A stretch of DNA of 64,000 bases, from assembly GCF_020193575.1 (NCBI RefSeq), contig NZ_JADYVD010000012.1:86337-150336 (forward strand). The letters run 5' to 3'. The DNA is from Ensifer sp. IC4062 (GTDB lineage Bacteria; Pseudomonadota; Alphaproteobacteria; Rhizobiales; Rhizobiaceae). The position numbers were made by a program, and so were the translations under genes. Below are positions 53,795 to 64,000 of this stretch, piece by piece. Every line of letters begins with the position of its first letter. Positions within the stretch are counted from its first letter, which is position 1. The notes beneath the pieces were generated by a model. The model was given only the letters and a program-made list of their open reading frames with translations, was not told the origin of the DNA and searched no databases.

Positions 53795-54391
53795 GTGCCC
53801 GGCGTGATCGATCCCTATGTCCTCCTTGGAATTGAGCGCGACGCCGACGAGCGGGCGGTCCGGACTGCCTATCGCCGCGCGGTGAAGACCGCGCATCCGG
53901 ACCGGGGCGGCGACGCCGAGCAGTTCGGCAAGCTGCAGGCGGCCTATGACCTGCTCAAGGATCCGGTACGCCGCAAGGTCTATGACGATACCGGCTACGA
54001 TCCGCAGCTCGCCGATCCGAAGGATCTCAAGGGCCTGATGATGCTCGAAGCGCTGGTCAACGACTTCATCCTCGACGAGCGCGAGCCCGGCAGCTTCGAT
54101 CCAGTCGCCGCCATGCGGCGCAAACTCTCCGACGACATCGTCAAGAACCGCTTCCACATCCTCGAACTCGAGCGCCACCGCTCCCGTGTCCGCAAACACC
54201 TCGACCGACTCGGCCGGCGGCCGGAAACCGACGTGCTCGGCTCGATGCTGCGGGCCCGCAGCCAGTCGATCGCCGAGGCGATCAAGAACGCCGAAGCGCA
54301 GATCGAGGCGATAGAGCAGGCCTACACGATGCTGGAAGGGTATTCGTATGAGCTGGAGGCGATCGAGGCGAAGGCGAGGGCAGCGGAGTAG
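53795..54391 (+). CDS. J-domain (DnaJ-like) protein
   Basis: About 198 residues. The N-terminal J domain reads DPYVLLGIERDADERAVRTAYRRAVKTAHPDRGGD with the essential HPD, then QAAYDLLKDPVRRKVYDDTGYDP. The C-terminal part is a predicted coiled-coil (HRSRVRKHLDRLGRRPETD, then AIKNAEAQIEAIEQAYTMLEGY) and not a DnaJ zinc or substrate domain. It would stimulate an Hsp70 ATPase on an unknown client. The start is GTG 53795 or 53804; an upstream ATG at 53702 lacks a ribosome site. A decayed partial copy lies at 55640-55965. Confidence 0.85.
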   Translation: MPGVIDPYVLLGIERDADERAVRTAYRRAVKTAHPDRGGDAEQFGKLQAAYDLLKDPVRRKVYDDTGYDPQLADPKDLKGLMMLEALVNDFILDEREPGSFDPVAAMRRKLSDDIVKNRFHILELERHRSRVRKHLDRLGRRPETDVLGSMLRARSQSIAEAIKNAEAQIEAIEQAYTMLEGYSYELEAIEAKARAAE

Positions 54392-54412
54392 TACCCGGCG
54401 CCTTGCTCCGTT

Positions 54413-54450
54413 CCTCGCCCGCAGCGCCGTATCTACCGCTGCGGGCGAGG
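54413..54450. repeat. Perfect 14-bp inverted repeat after the J-domain gene
   Basis: CCTCGCCCGCAGCG pairs with CGCTGCGGGCGAGG around CCGTATCTAC. It lacks a T run, so it may be a rho-aided or transcript-stabilising stem. The remaining gap to 54686 shows no gene. Confidence 0.75.
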
Positions 54451-54686
54451 TCGTCATCGCGCAGCCTGGTTCGAGTTGCCATCGTCTCGCAACTGACGGT
54501 GAACCACGCCGGGCAACCTTGGCTGTCGGGCGACTGGCGTCGGCTGGGGCAGCACGTCAAACGCTGTTGACGACCTCTGCCTCGGAATTTCTAATCCCGA
54601 GGCTTGGTCCAATCGGCTGCACCGTCGTCAGGACGAACAAGAACGTCTCGCCGGCCGCAATGAGCCAGCGAGACTGCGCTTGATCA

Positions 54687-55283
54687 TCACTCGCCGGCCG
54701 GCGCGGATGCGCTGCCTTCCTCGCTGACGCCACCACCGACATCGCCGCCAGCGCCGTTGTCGCCTTCCTCGTTGGCGCTACCGCCGACGTTGCCTTCCTC
54801 GTTGACGCCACCGCCAACATCGCCGCCGGCACCACCACCGCCGCCGTCACCACCGGTACCGCCGCCACCGCCGCTGCCGCCGCCACCGCCGCTACCGCCG
54901 CCACCGCCGCCACCGGTACCGCCGCCACCGGTACCGCCGCCACCGGTACCGCCGCCACCAGTACCGCCGCCACCAGTACCGCCGCCACCGCCGATGGCGC
55001 CGCCGCCGGTACTATCAGTCGTTGAGAAGGGATCACCGCTCGTAATCGCAGCTGTCGAGAACGGCGGACATTGTGCGATTTGCTCTTCGGTGAGGATCAT
55101 GGCGCGGTTCTGCGCCATGCAGCAAAGCTGATAGTTGGCGTCCGTGAGGGGACTGCACTGATCAGCGGTAACTATGGGCCGCTCGACGACCTGGCTCCAC
55201 GTCGGGACCGCCGACGACGCTAAAAAGCCGGCCGACATAACAGCCAAGCCGGTGCTCGCGAAACGTGAATATAGGGTTTTCAT
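54687..55283 (-). CDS. Secreted glycine-rich repeat protein
   Basis: A 198-residue exported protein with a signal peptide (MKTLYSRFASTGLAVMSAGFLASS, cut near SAVPTWSQ). A short Cys-containing head (DANYQLCCMAQNRAMI) precedes about 90 residues of GGGGTG and GGGGSG repeats encoded by near-identical 12-15-bp units (about 54840-55010). A tail with EEGNVGG/NEEGDNG repeats ends EEGSASAPAGE. Such sequence suggests a flexible surface or periplasmic linker. The unit number is probably variable. No family recognised. Confidence 0.75.
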   Translation of the reverse strand: MKTLYSRFASTGLAVMSAGFLASSAVPTWSQVVERPIVTADQCSPLTDANYQLCCMAQNRAMILTEEQIAQCPPFSTAAITSGDPFSTTDSTGGGAIGGGGGTGGGGTGGGGTGGGGTGGGGTGGGGGGGSGGGGGSGGGGGTGGDGGGGGAGGDVGGGVNEEGNVGGSANEEGDNGAGGDVGGGVSEEGSASAPAGE

Positions 55284-55459
55284 TTTACACCTCCCTAATT
55301 TAGTAGAGGCTGAACTGCGTATCGACGAGAATGTTCCTTAAAAAATTAGGGGTTTAGGAGTGGAAGTTACCACGAGGAATGCCGGAGATCTTTCAGAGGG
55401 TCGGTAAACGATTGCGCAGTGCGTGATGCGCCGCTTCACACTCGTAGCCGCTGCTGCGT

Positions 55460-55560
55460 CATTCCTTAACTCAGAAATCGATGGATTAACAAAATCATGC
55501 CGCAATTTCAAAGTGCTACAGGGACCTTTACGCGTCCAGTTGGACGCGCGGCGCTTTAGG
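55460..55560 (+). repeat. Repeat family R2 copy
   Basis: CTCAGAAATCGATGGATTAA, then GCCGCAATTTCAAAGTGCTA, then GCGTCCAGTTGGACGCG and CGGCGCTTTAGG. A clear and complete stem. Confidence 0.85.
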
Positions 55561-55639
55561 TGTTCGATATCTGCGCGTGACCTTGTGAATTCGCCGTGGT
55601 CAATGTTGACACATCGCGCTGAGGTTCGGGCCAAGCAGG

Positions 55640-55965
55640 TTCGGCAGGCTGCAGGCGGTCTACGATGCGCAACTCGCCGATCCTAGAAATTTTTGGGGCT
55701 GATGCTCGAGATACTGATCCACGAGTTCGTGCCTCGAGAAGACGAACGGCGCGGCTTCGATCCGGTCGCCGCAATCCGCTGCGGCTCTGCGCCGACATCG
55801 TCCGCTTCCGCATCCTCGAACTCGAGCGCCGACGCTCAGGTGTCCGCACCTCCACCGCCTGCGCCCGCGGCGGGAAACCGACGTGCTCGGCTCGATGCTC
55901 CGTACCGCAGCCAGTCGATCGCTGAGGCGATCAAGAACGCCGAAGCGCAGTCGCGGCATCCTCCA
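55640..55965 (+). pseudogene. Decayed partial copy of the J-domain gene
   Basis: The nucleotide sequence follows 53935-54300: CAACTCGCCGATCC, then a diverged stretch, TTCGATCCGGTCGCCGC, CGCATCCTCGAACTCGAGCG, GAAACCGACGTGCTCGGCTC, and finally CAGTCGATCGCTGAGGCGAT. Internal deletions put the parts in different frames and the J domain itself is missing. It lies about 1.3 kb from the intact gene, in the same direction. Confidence 0.85.
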
Positions 55966-56083
55966 GCACAAACTTCCGTCATCAACAGCGTGATCCGAAC
56001 AGGCCGGGGAAGCAGGGGGAGGCAGAATGCGGGCACCTACTGCGATCGCGTTCGCCTAAGTAAGTCGGCCATTCAAGCCGACA

Positions 56084-59074
<2,991 letters not shown>

Positions 59075-59180
59075 GGCCGGAATATGGACAGAGTCATGCT
59101 GAATGTGAAGGGGGAATGAGTACAAAAGGGAAACGAAAACGGGTGTTTTTCCAACGGCCCGACTAACCTTGGTTACCAGC

Positions 59181-60257
59181 ATGCACGCGACGATTGCGCC
59201 CCCACGACGGCTGTGCAAGATCGTGCGGGATCGGTTTCCGGAGGCAAGGGTGGAACCAACGCAGCGAAACACAGCCAGAACTGCTTTCGACGAAATCGCC
59301 TTGGCGCCGAACGGCGAAGCTCTGGCTGATGTCCGCGCCGCGATCGAGGAATACAATGCCGCGAGGCTGCGGCACCAGGCGAGCGCGCGTCGGCGGAAAT
59401 GGGGAATGCTTGGTCTATACGTGGCGGCCTGTGCTACGGCGTTCTTTTCCCTCGATGAGCAGATCACCGACACATATTCTAAATTGATCGGCGCAACGGT
59501 GTTGATCGGCGCATTTGGCGTTCTGGCTTGGGCGGAGCGGCCGGTGAGAAGGGCACGGCAGGTCTTGCGCGATCGAATTCTGCCGCGGATCTTCGGATTT
59601 GTCGGCGGCGTCGAATACTGCCACAGTGGAAGACCGTCGTTTTCGGCTGCCTTCAACAGCCTGAAACTCGCGCTCTACGACAGCGATGATTACGGCGACA
59701 TCATCACCGGAGTCTACGAGGGTACGAGTTTTGCCGTCGCCGAGTTGAACCTCAGGAGCGGCAAGACCTGCGTTTTTCGTGGTGTCCTGCTGCACGTACG
59801 TTTGAACAGATCCTTTCCAGGCCGGCTGATCGGAATCGAGCGTCCAAACCTAACGGAGCGTTTCGTTCGGGTCTTTACACTTGATCATTGGACCGTAGTG
59901 CCGAGCGGCAGCCCCGAGCGCGACGGCACACATGAATTCCGCTCCGACAACCCCGCAGCGGCCAAAGCGGCGCTGCGTGGGTCCTTGCTGAAAGCGCTCC
60001 AGTACCTTTCCGAGACGTGGCCGGCCGGTACAGTCCGCTTGGGGCTCGAGGGCACCGATTGCTTCCTGCTGATTCCGACGAAACACGACTTCTTCGAATT
60101 GCCTGACATCGGAGAGGAGATCGACTGCGAGCAGCATGTGTTGCGTATGGTCCGCGAACTTATCGTACTGCTCGCGACTGCGAAACTCGCGGGCCAGATT
60201 GATTGGGAAGGGCTTTTACCCGCGGAGACACTGGAAAGCGCGGATCAAGCACGGTGA
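59181..60257 (+). CDS. Membrane protein, DUF3137-like
   Basis: About 358 residues. Two hydrophobic helices ([15 protein letters not shown] and [17 protein letters not shown]) lie at about residues 75-120. They are followed by a soluble domain with [44 protein letters not shown] and [15 protein letters not shown], which fits the DUF3137 pattern. The N-terminus is cytoplasmic. Function unknown. The start codon is uncertain between ATG 59181 and an upstream TTG at 59169. It is divergent from uvrB with 106 bp between them. Confidence 0.75.
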   Translation: MHATIAPPRRLCKIVRDRFPEARVEPTQRNTARTAFDEIALAPNGEALADVRAAIEEYNAARLRHQASARRRKWGMLGLYVAACATAFFSLDEQITDTYSKLIGATVLIGAFGVLAWAERPVRRARQVLRDRILPRIFGFVGGVEYCHSGRPSFSAAFNSLKLALYDSDDYGDIITGVYEGTSFAVAELNLRSGKTCVFRGVLLHVRLNRSFPGRLIGIERPNLTERFVRVFTLDHWTVVPSGSPERDGTHEFRSDNPAAAKAALRGSLLKALQYLSETWPAGTVRLGLEGTDCFLLIPTKHDFFELPDIGEEIDCEQHVLRMVRELIVLLATAKLAGQIDWEGLLPAETLESADQAR

Positions 60258-60325
60258 ACCGCTTGCGGCCGCGATCTCGATCGGCTCATCCTCGGGCGAA
60301 TGATTCGCGCTCTCCCGAGGTCTTC

Positions 60326-60679
60326 ATGCCGTTCGCCATCAATCCCGCCTATGTCTGGCCGGTGCTGCTTCTGCTTGTCTCCAACGTCTTCATGACCTTC
60401 GCCTGGTATGGTCACCTGAAGTTCACGTCCTCGCCGCTCTACATCGTCATCGTCGCGAGCTGGGGCATCGCCTTCTTCGAATACTGGCTCGCCGTTCCCG
60501 CGAATCGCATCGGCCACTCGGTCTATTCGGCGGCGCAGCTGAAGACGATGCAGGAGGTGATCACGCTCACCGTCTTCGTCATCTTCTCTGTCTTCTGGCT
60601 GAAGGAGTCGATCGGCTGGCATCATGTCGTCGGCTTCGCGCTGATCGCCGCCGGTGCCTCGTTCATTTTTAAAGGCTGA
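60326..60679 (+). CDS. DMT-type small membrane protein (DUF486)
   Basis: A 117-residue protein with four hydrophobic helices. The motifs NVFMTFAWYGHLKF, VASWGIAFFEYWLAVPANRIG, YSAAQLKTMQEVITLTVF and SIGWHHVVGFALIAAGA define the DUF486 family, distant relatives of small drug/metabolite transporters. GAGG precedes the ATG at 60326. A longer frame upstream overlaps the DUF3137-like gene and is rejected. Substrate unknown. Confidence 0.88.
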   Translation: MPFAINPAYVWPVLLLLVSNVFMTFAWYGHLKFTSSPLYIVIVASWGIAFFEYWLAVPANRIGHSVYSAAQLKTMQEVITLTVFVIFSVFWLKESIGWHHVVGFALIAAGASFIFKG

Positions 60680-60689
60680 GTTGCTTTGC

Positions 60690-60800
60690 GATGCCCCTCA
60701 TCCGCCTGCCGGCACCTTCTCTTCGCAGGCGGGGAGAAGGGATAAGCGGCTCGCTCCAGAGTCCCGCTGCCCGCGCGGCGAGCGGGGAATCGCCCGTGTC
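60690..60800. repeat. Palindromic GC-rich repeat region between convergent genes
   Basis: CCTCATCCGCCTGCCGGCAC plus GCAGGCGGGGAGAAGGG form an interrupted inverted repeat (CGCCTGC/GCAGGCG), followed by GCCCGCGCGGCGAGCGGGG. The pattern is like other rhizobial intergenic palindromes. Confidence 0.6.
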
Positions 60801-60814
60801 AACTCCAACCGCGA

Positions 60815-61405
60815 TCAGCTAAGCAGGTCGAAGGCGCGATAGATCCAGATCAGTTGATAGAGCAGGCCACCGATGAGGAAGATCGCGTGGAAACGCCTGT
60901 TCGGGGTCCAGGCGGCGGCAGCGCACAGGATGATATAGGCAGCGTTGCGCAGCGGATATTCGAGGCCGTAGCTTTCGAAATGGGTTTTGCCCTTGAGCGC
61001 CGTATCGAGGAGATCGACCGCAAACGCGACCGCGAGGAAGCCGAAGAACCACGCGCGGCGCGAGAGGAAATATTCCTCGTAGCCGGCATATTCATCCAGC
61101 GAGGTCGGAAAGAGCAGCACGCAGAGGAAGAAGTAGATGCAGGCATAGAGAATGACGAAAAGATAGACGCTGAAATCGATCACTGCGAGCGAATGCAAGT
61201 AGTATTCCCACCACCAGAAATGCAGCAGGAATACGAACATGAACAGCACCCAGCCAAGATGGATCCAATAGACCTTGGTCTTGCCCGGGTGCTGGACGAA
61301 AAGTGCGACGCCGCTCAAGAGCCGAGCCAGGCTCAGGCTGATGATCATGCCCATGACGATGCGGATATGGGAGAAGATCGCCGGATCTGGCGCGGGCGTT
61401 TCCAT
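60815..61405 (-). CDS. Six-helix membrane protein of unknown function
   Basis: A 196-residue hydrophobic protein starting METPAPDPAIFSHIRIVMGM, with blocks LARLLSGVALFVQHPGKTKVYWIHLGWVL, FLLHFWWWEYYLH, and NAAYIILCAAAAWTPNRRFH. About six transmembrane segments are predicted by eye. The ATG lies eight bases after the thioesterase stop and its ribosome site (GGAGGAA) lies inside that gene, so they are co-transcribed. No family name given with confidence. Confidence 0.75.
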   Translation of the reverse strand: METPAPDPAIFSHIRIVMGMIISLSLARLLSGVALFVQHPGKTKVYWIHLGWVLFMFVFLLHFWWWEYYLHSLAVIDFSVYLFVILYACIYFFLCVLLFPTSLDEYAGYEEYFLSRRAWFFGFLAVAFAVDLLDTALKGKTHFESYGLEYPLRNAAYIILCAAAAWTPNRRFHAIFLIGGLLYQLIWIYRAFDLLS

Positions 61406-61413
61406 CTGCCTGT

Positions 61414-61800
61414 CTATTCCTCCGGTACCGGCGTCGGCTTGCCGGTTGAATCGAGCGCCACCATCACGAAAATGGCATCCGTGACCTTTTCCATGACATG
61501 GGAAAGATAACGCTGTGCCCAGGCTTCCACCTTTAATGTCATCGACGTGCGCCCGACCTTGACGATATCGGTATAGATGCAAAGCGTGTCGCCGATCTTC
61601 ACCGGCAAGGCGAAGGCCATTTCCTTGACGGCGGCCGTTACGACGCGACCCCTTGCGCGTTCGGCCGCGCGAATGCCGCAGGAAAGGTCCATCTGGGCCA
61701 TGACCCAGCCCCCGAAGATATCGCCGGCGGCATTGGCGTCGCCAGGCATGGCGAGTGTGCGCAAGGTAAGCTCGCCATTCGGCCTCGTCGCTTCGGTCAT
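61414..61800 (-). CDS. Acyl-CoA thioesterase, YciA type
   Basis: A 128-residue hot-dog-fold thioesterase. ELTLRTLAMPGDANAAGDIFGGWVMAQMDLSCGI contains the catalytic Asp/Asn region of YciA. KVGRTSMTLKVEAWAQRYLS and VTDAIFVMVALDSTGKPTPVP complete the fold. It hydrolyses acyl-CoAs of broad chain length. ATG 61800 has AGGGAGAC at the right spacing; an upstream ATG at 61827 is less likely. First gene of a two-gene unit with the membrane protein. Confidence 0.92.
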   Translation of the reverse strand: MTEATRPNGELTLRTLAMPGDANAAGDIFGGWVMAQMDLSCGIRAAERARGRVVTAAVKEMAFALPVKIGDTLCIYTDIVKVGRTSMTLKVEAWAQRYLSHVMEKVTDAIFVMVALDSTGKPTPVPEE

Positions 61801-62014
61801 CAGCCTGTCTCCCTTTTTGTCGGCCAAGATCTACCGCATGGTCGGTCGGCATGGAAAGAGCGCCTGCCGACAATTCCTTTTCGAGCGAAAGTGCAGGCGA
61901 AGGCCGTCATCGGTTTTAAAATCGTTAATTGAGTGCTGCGAAATTTAGTCATCCGTTGTTAGGGGCTTTGCAAAGACCTTCGGCTATCCTGCAGTCTCAA
62001 AGTGGAGGCTGGGG

Positions 62015-63826
62015 ATGAGAAAATTTCGGATTTCGGCGCGTCTTTACGCGCTGGTCGGGTTTGCGCTGCTGACAATGGCGGCGGCGCTGACATTTGGTCT
62101 CGTGCAGGCGCAGGACCGGCTGGTCGCCGAGCGCAAGGCCATGCTTGCGGCGATGAACGAGAACGCCATCACAGTGTTCGGCGCCTACCATAAGCAGGAG
62201 ATGGCCGGAACGCTTTCGCGCGAGGAGGCGCAGAAGCGTGCGCTCGAAGCCGTCAAGGCGATGCGCTATCAGGACAGCGGCTATTTCTGGGTGAACGACA
62301 TGCACCCGACCATGGTCATGCACCCGATCAAGCCGGAGCTCGACGGCACGGATCTGACCGCCAACAAGGACCCGAACGGCAAGCATCTCTTCGTCGAATT
62401 CGTCCAGACGGTGCAGGCGCACGGCAAAGGTTTCGTCGACTATTATTGGCCAAAGCCCGGGGCCGACGAGCCGGTGCTGAAATATTCGCATGTGGCCGGC
62501 TTCGAGCCCTGGGGCTGGGTGGTTGGTACGGGCGTCTATGCCGACGACCTCGCCGCGATGTTCCGTGAGCGCGCTTGGCAGATGGCCGGCATTCTCACCG
62601 CAGCGGCGCTGGCGATCCTGACGACAGCGCTAGCGGTCGTACGCAGCGTCGTGCGGCCAGTCGAGAAGCTGAAAGTCTCGATGCGGGCTATTGCCGACGA
62701 GGATCTCTCGTCCGACGTCCCGGAAACCGATCGTGGCGACGAGATCGGCCAGATGGCCAAAGTCCTGGTCGTGCTTCGCGATTCAGTCCGGGAGCGGCTT
62801 GAGCTGCGCTCGCGCGAGGAGGAGCAGCAGCACAGGCTGAATGCGGAACGGCGCGGCCACGAGGAACGCCAGCGTGCGACCGCCGAGGCGCAGGCCGACG
62901 CGATGGACACGATCGGCGCGGCACTCGAGCGGCTGGCGAGCGGCGACCTGACTGCCGAAGTCGATGAGATCGCTCCGGAATATGCCAAGTTGCAGCAGGA
63001 CTTCAACACGGCCGTGGCGGCACTTCGCGATGTCATAGGCGCCATCTCGCAGTCGACCGAGGTCGTCCACGGCAGCGCCGGAGATATTTCCGAGGCGGCC
63101 AACAACCTTTCCCGCCGCACCGAGCAGCAGGCGGCTGCCCTCGAAGAGACCGCGGCCGCGCTCGACGAGATCACCTCGACCGTGCGCCATGCCTCCGACC
63201 GTGCCCACGAGGCGCGTGACATGGTCAATGAGACGAAGGCGAGCGCGGCAAAATCCGGTGGCATTGTTCGCAACGCCATCGACGCCATGGGGCGTATCGA
63301 AGCGTCCTCCAGCCGAATCAGCCAGATCATCGGCGTCATCGACGAAATCGCCTTCCAGACAAACCTGCTTGCGCTCAATGCCGGCGTCGAGGCGGCGCGG
63401 GCAGGCGAGGCGGGCCGCGGCTTCGCCGTCGTTGCCCAGGAAGTACGCGAGCTTGCCCAGCGCTCGGCAGGTGCGGCCAAAGAGATCAAGGACCTGATCG
63501 GCGCCTCGGTCAAGGAAGTCGGCGCCGGGGTCGAACTGGTGCGCTCCACAGGTGACGCCCTGATGGAGATCGAAACCCTCGTCAATCGTGTGAACGAGCA
63601 GGTGGCGTCGATCGCGACGGCGGCCCGCGAACAGGCGACAGGCCTTCAGGAGGTCAACACCGCTGTCAACAGCATGGACCAGATGACCCAGCAGAATGCC
63701 GCGATGGTCGAGGAAACCACCGCCGCGAGCCAGACGCTCGCACAGGAGAGCCGCGAGTTGAAGGCGCTGCTCGAGAAGTTCTGCCTGCAGGAAAATCGTC
63801 GTTCGGCCTATGGCAGGGCGGCCTGA
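62015..63826 (+). CDS. Methyl-accepting chemotaxis protein with sCache domain
   Basis: A 603-residue chemoreceptor. Helix 1 ([19 protein letters not shown]) is followed by a periplasmic single Cache domain: [43 protein letters not shown] and [17 protein letters not shown]. Helix 2 ([19 protein letters not shown]) leads to HAMP units ([38 protein letters not shown]). The signalling tip is [39 protein letters not shown]. The C-terminus ends in RSAYGRAA without a CheR/CheB pentapeptide. It probably senses small carboxylates or similar, which is inference from the Cache type. Confidence 0.95.
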   Translation: MRKFRISARLYALVGFALLTMAAALTFGLVQAQDRLVAERKAMLAAMNENAITVFGAYHKQEMAGTLSREEAQKRALEAVKAMRYQDSGYFWVNDMHPTMVMHPIKPELDGTDLTANKDPNGKHLFVEFVQTVQAHGKGFVDYYWPKPGADEPVLKYSHVAGFEPWGWVVGTGVYADDLAAMFRERAWQMAGILTAAALAILTTALAVVRSVVRPVEKLKVSMRAIADEDLSSDVPETDRGDEIGQMAKVLVVLRDSVRERLELRSREEEQQHRLNAERRGHEERQRATAEAQADAMDTIGAALERLASGDLTAEVDEIAPEYAKLQQDFNTAVAALRDVIGAISQSTEVVHGSAGDISEAANNLSRRTEQQAAALEETAAALDEITSTVRHASDRAHEARDMVNETKASAAKSGGIVRNAIDAMGRIEASSSRISQIIGVIDEIAFQTNLLALNAGVEAARAGEAGRGFAVVAQEVRELAQRSAGAAKEIKDLIGASVKEVGAGVELVRSTGDALMEIETLVNRVNEQVASIATAAREQATGLQEVNTAVNSMDQMTQQNAAMVEETTAASQTLAQESRELKALLEKFCLQENRRSAYGRAA

Positions 63827-63855
63827 CTGAGAAGAAGACTTGCTGCAAAGACCTG

Positions 63856-63887
63856 GCCCGCGTTCAAACAGACGCGGGCTTTTTTTT
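63856..63887 (+). terminator. Intrinsic terminator of the chemoreceptor gene
   Basis: GCCCGCGT pairs with ACGCGGGC around TCAAACAG, followed by eight T residues. Strong terminator. The last 110 bases of the window hold nothing recognisable. Confidence 0.92.
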
Positions 63888-64000
63888 GCGACCGCAATCC
63901 TATCGATGGTTGTATGAGGGTGCAGGCGACTCGCGGGACTTGACGTAAAGCCGCGAGCGGCGTCAGATGGTGTGGCGGAGGGGATTGGCCAGGGCGGGCG

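Noticed and set aside
54840..55010. Tandem repeat that could suggest a CRISPR array
   Set aside because: Units are 12-15 bp, contiguous and translate to glycine repeats; there are no spacers or cas genes.
54557..55036. Ala/Val-rich minus-strand frame in the glycine-repeat region
   Set aside because: It is the repeat tract read in another frame; the frame with a signal peptide (54687-55283) explains the region better.

Overview
The window comes from the chromosome of a high-GC alphaproteobacterium of the Rhizobiaceae, most likely Sinorhizobium/Ensifer. This rests on the gene content: the aerobic cobalamin genes cobN/O/E/A/B/C/D, the acpXL-fabZXL-fabF-fabF-adh-lpxXL cluster for the very-long-chain fatty acid of lipid A, znuABC with zur, UvrB with long extensions, FixI/FixS-type sequences, and several rhizobial-type palindromic repeat families. 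No rRNA, tRNA, CRISPR array, phage or transposase gene was seen.

Layout. 1-2.8 kb: the 3' end of cobN, then cobO and a half-size EamA transporter. 2.9-3.6 kb: a TauE/SafE-type permease on the minus strand, followed by about 850 bp of repeats. 4.5-9.2 kb: cobE, then the tightly overlapping cobA-cobB-cobC-cobD. 9.25-10.0 kb: a glycerophosphodiester phosphodiesterase-like gene. 10.0-10.5 kb: a decayed hemN. 10.7-16.5 kb: the lipid A very-long-chain acyl cluster, in which one of two adjacent ketoacyl synthases has lost its catalytic residues. 16.8-22.7 kb: a PAS protein, then remnants of a microaerobic respiration region (hemerythrin-like protein, ccoN/fixN, fixI, fixS) with two intact FNR/FixK-type boxes; an intact AraC-SRPBCC-VOC gene set lies between them. 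22.9-24.7 kb: gnd and a small conserved protein.

24.8-37.4 kb: a LacI-family regulator divergent from a sugar operon. It encodes an ABC importer (binding protein, two permeases, ATPase), a GH2 beta-mannosidase, a D-lyxose/D-mannose isomerase-like protein, a sugar phosphate isomerase/epimerase, a Gfo/Idh dehydrogenase and an aldo/keto reductase. I read this as uptake and breakdown of beta-mannosides, with mannose isomerised to fructose. 37.6-41.7 kb: a TRAP transporter whose binding protein converges on its two membrane subunits. 42.1-43.8 kb: a GH43 xylosidase/arabinofuranosidase. 43.9-47.6 kb: an RcnB-like protein and the zinc regulon znuA <-> znuC-znuB-zur with Zur-type palindromes between them.

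47.7-56 kb: housekeeping and small hypothetical genes (gamma-carbonic anhydrase, FAA hydrolase, DUF982, DUF4174, DusA, cold-shock protein, a J-domain protein and a decayed partial copy of it, a glycine-rich secreted protein), interleaved with many copies of one short repeat. 56-63.9 kb: uvrB, three membrane proteins, a YciA-type thioesterase and a chemoreceptor with its terminator.

The three most interesting items are the chain-length-factor-like ketosynthase partner in the very-long-chain fatty acid cluster, the decayed but still box-bearing cbb3/FixI/FixS/HemN remnants, and the in-frame colonisation of cobN and uvrB by palindromic repeats.
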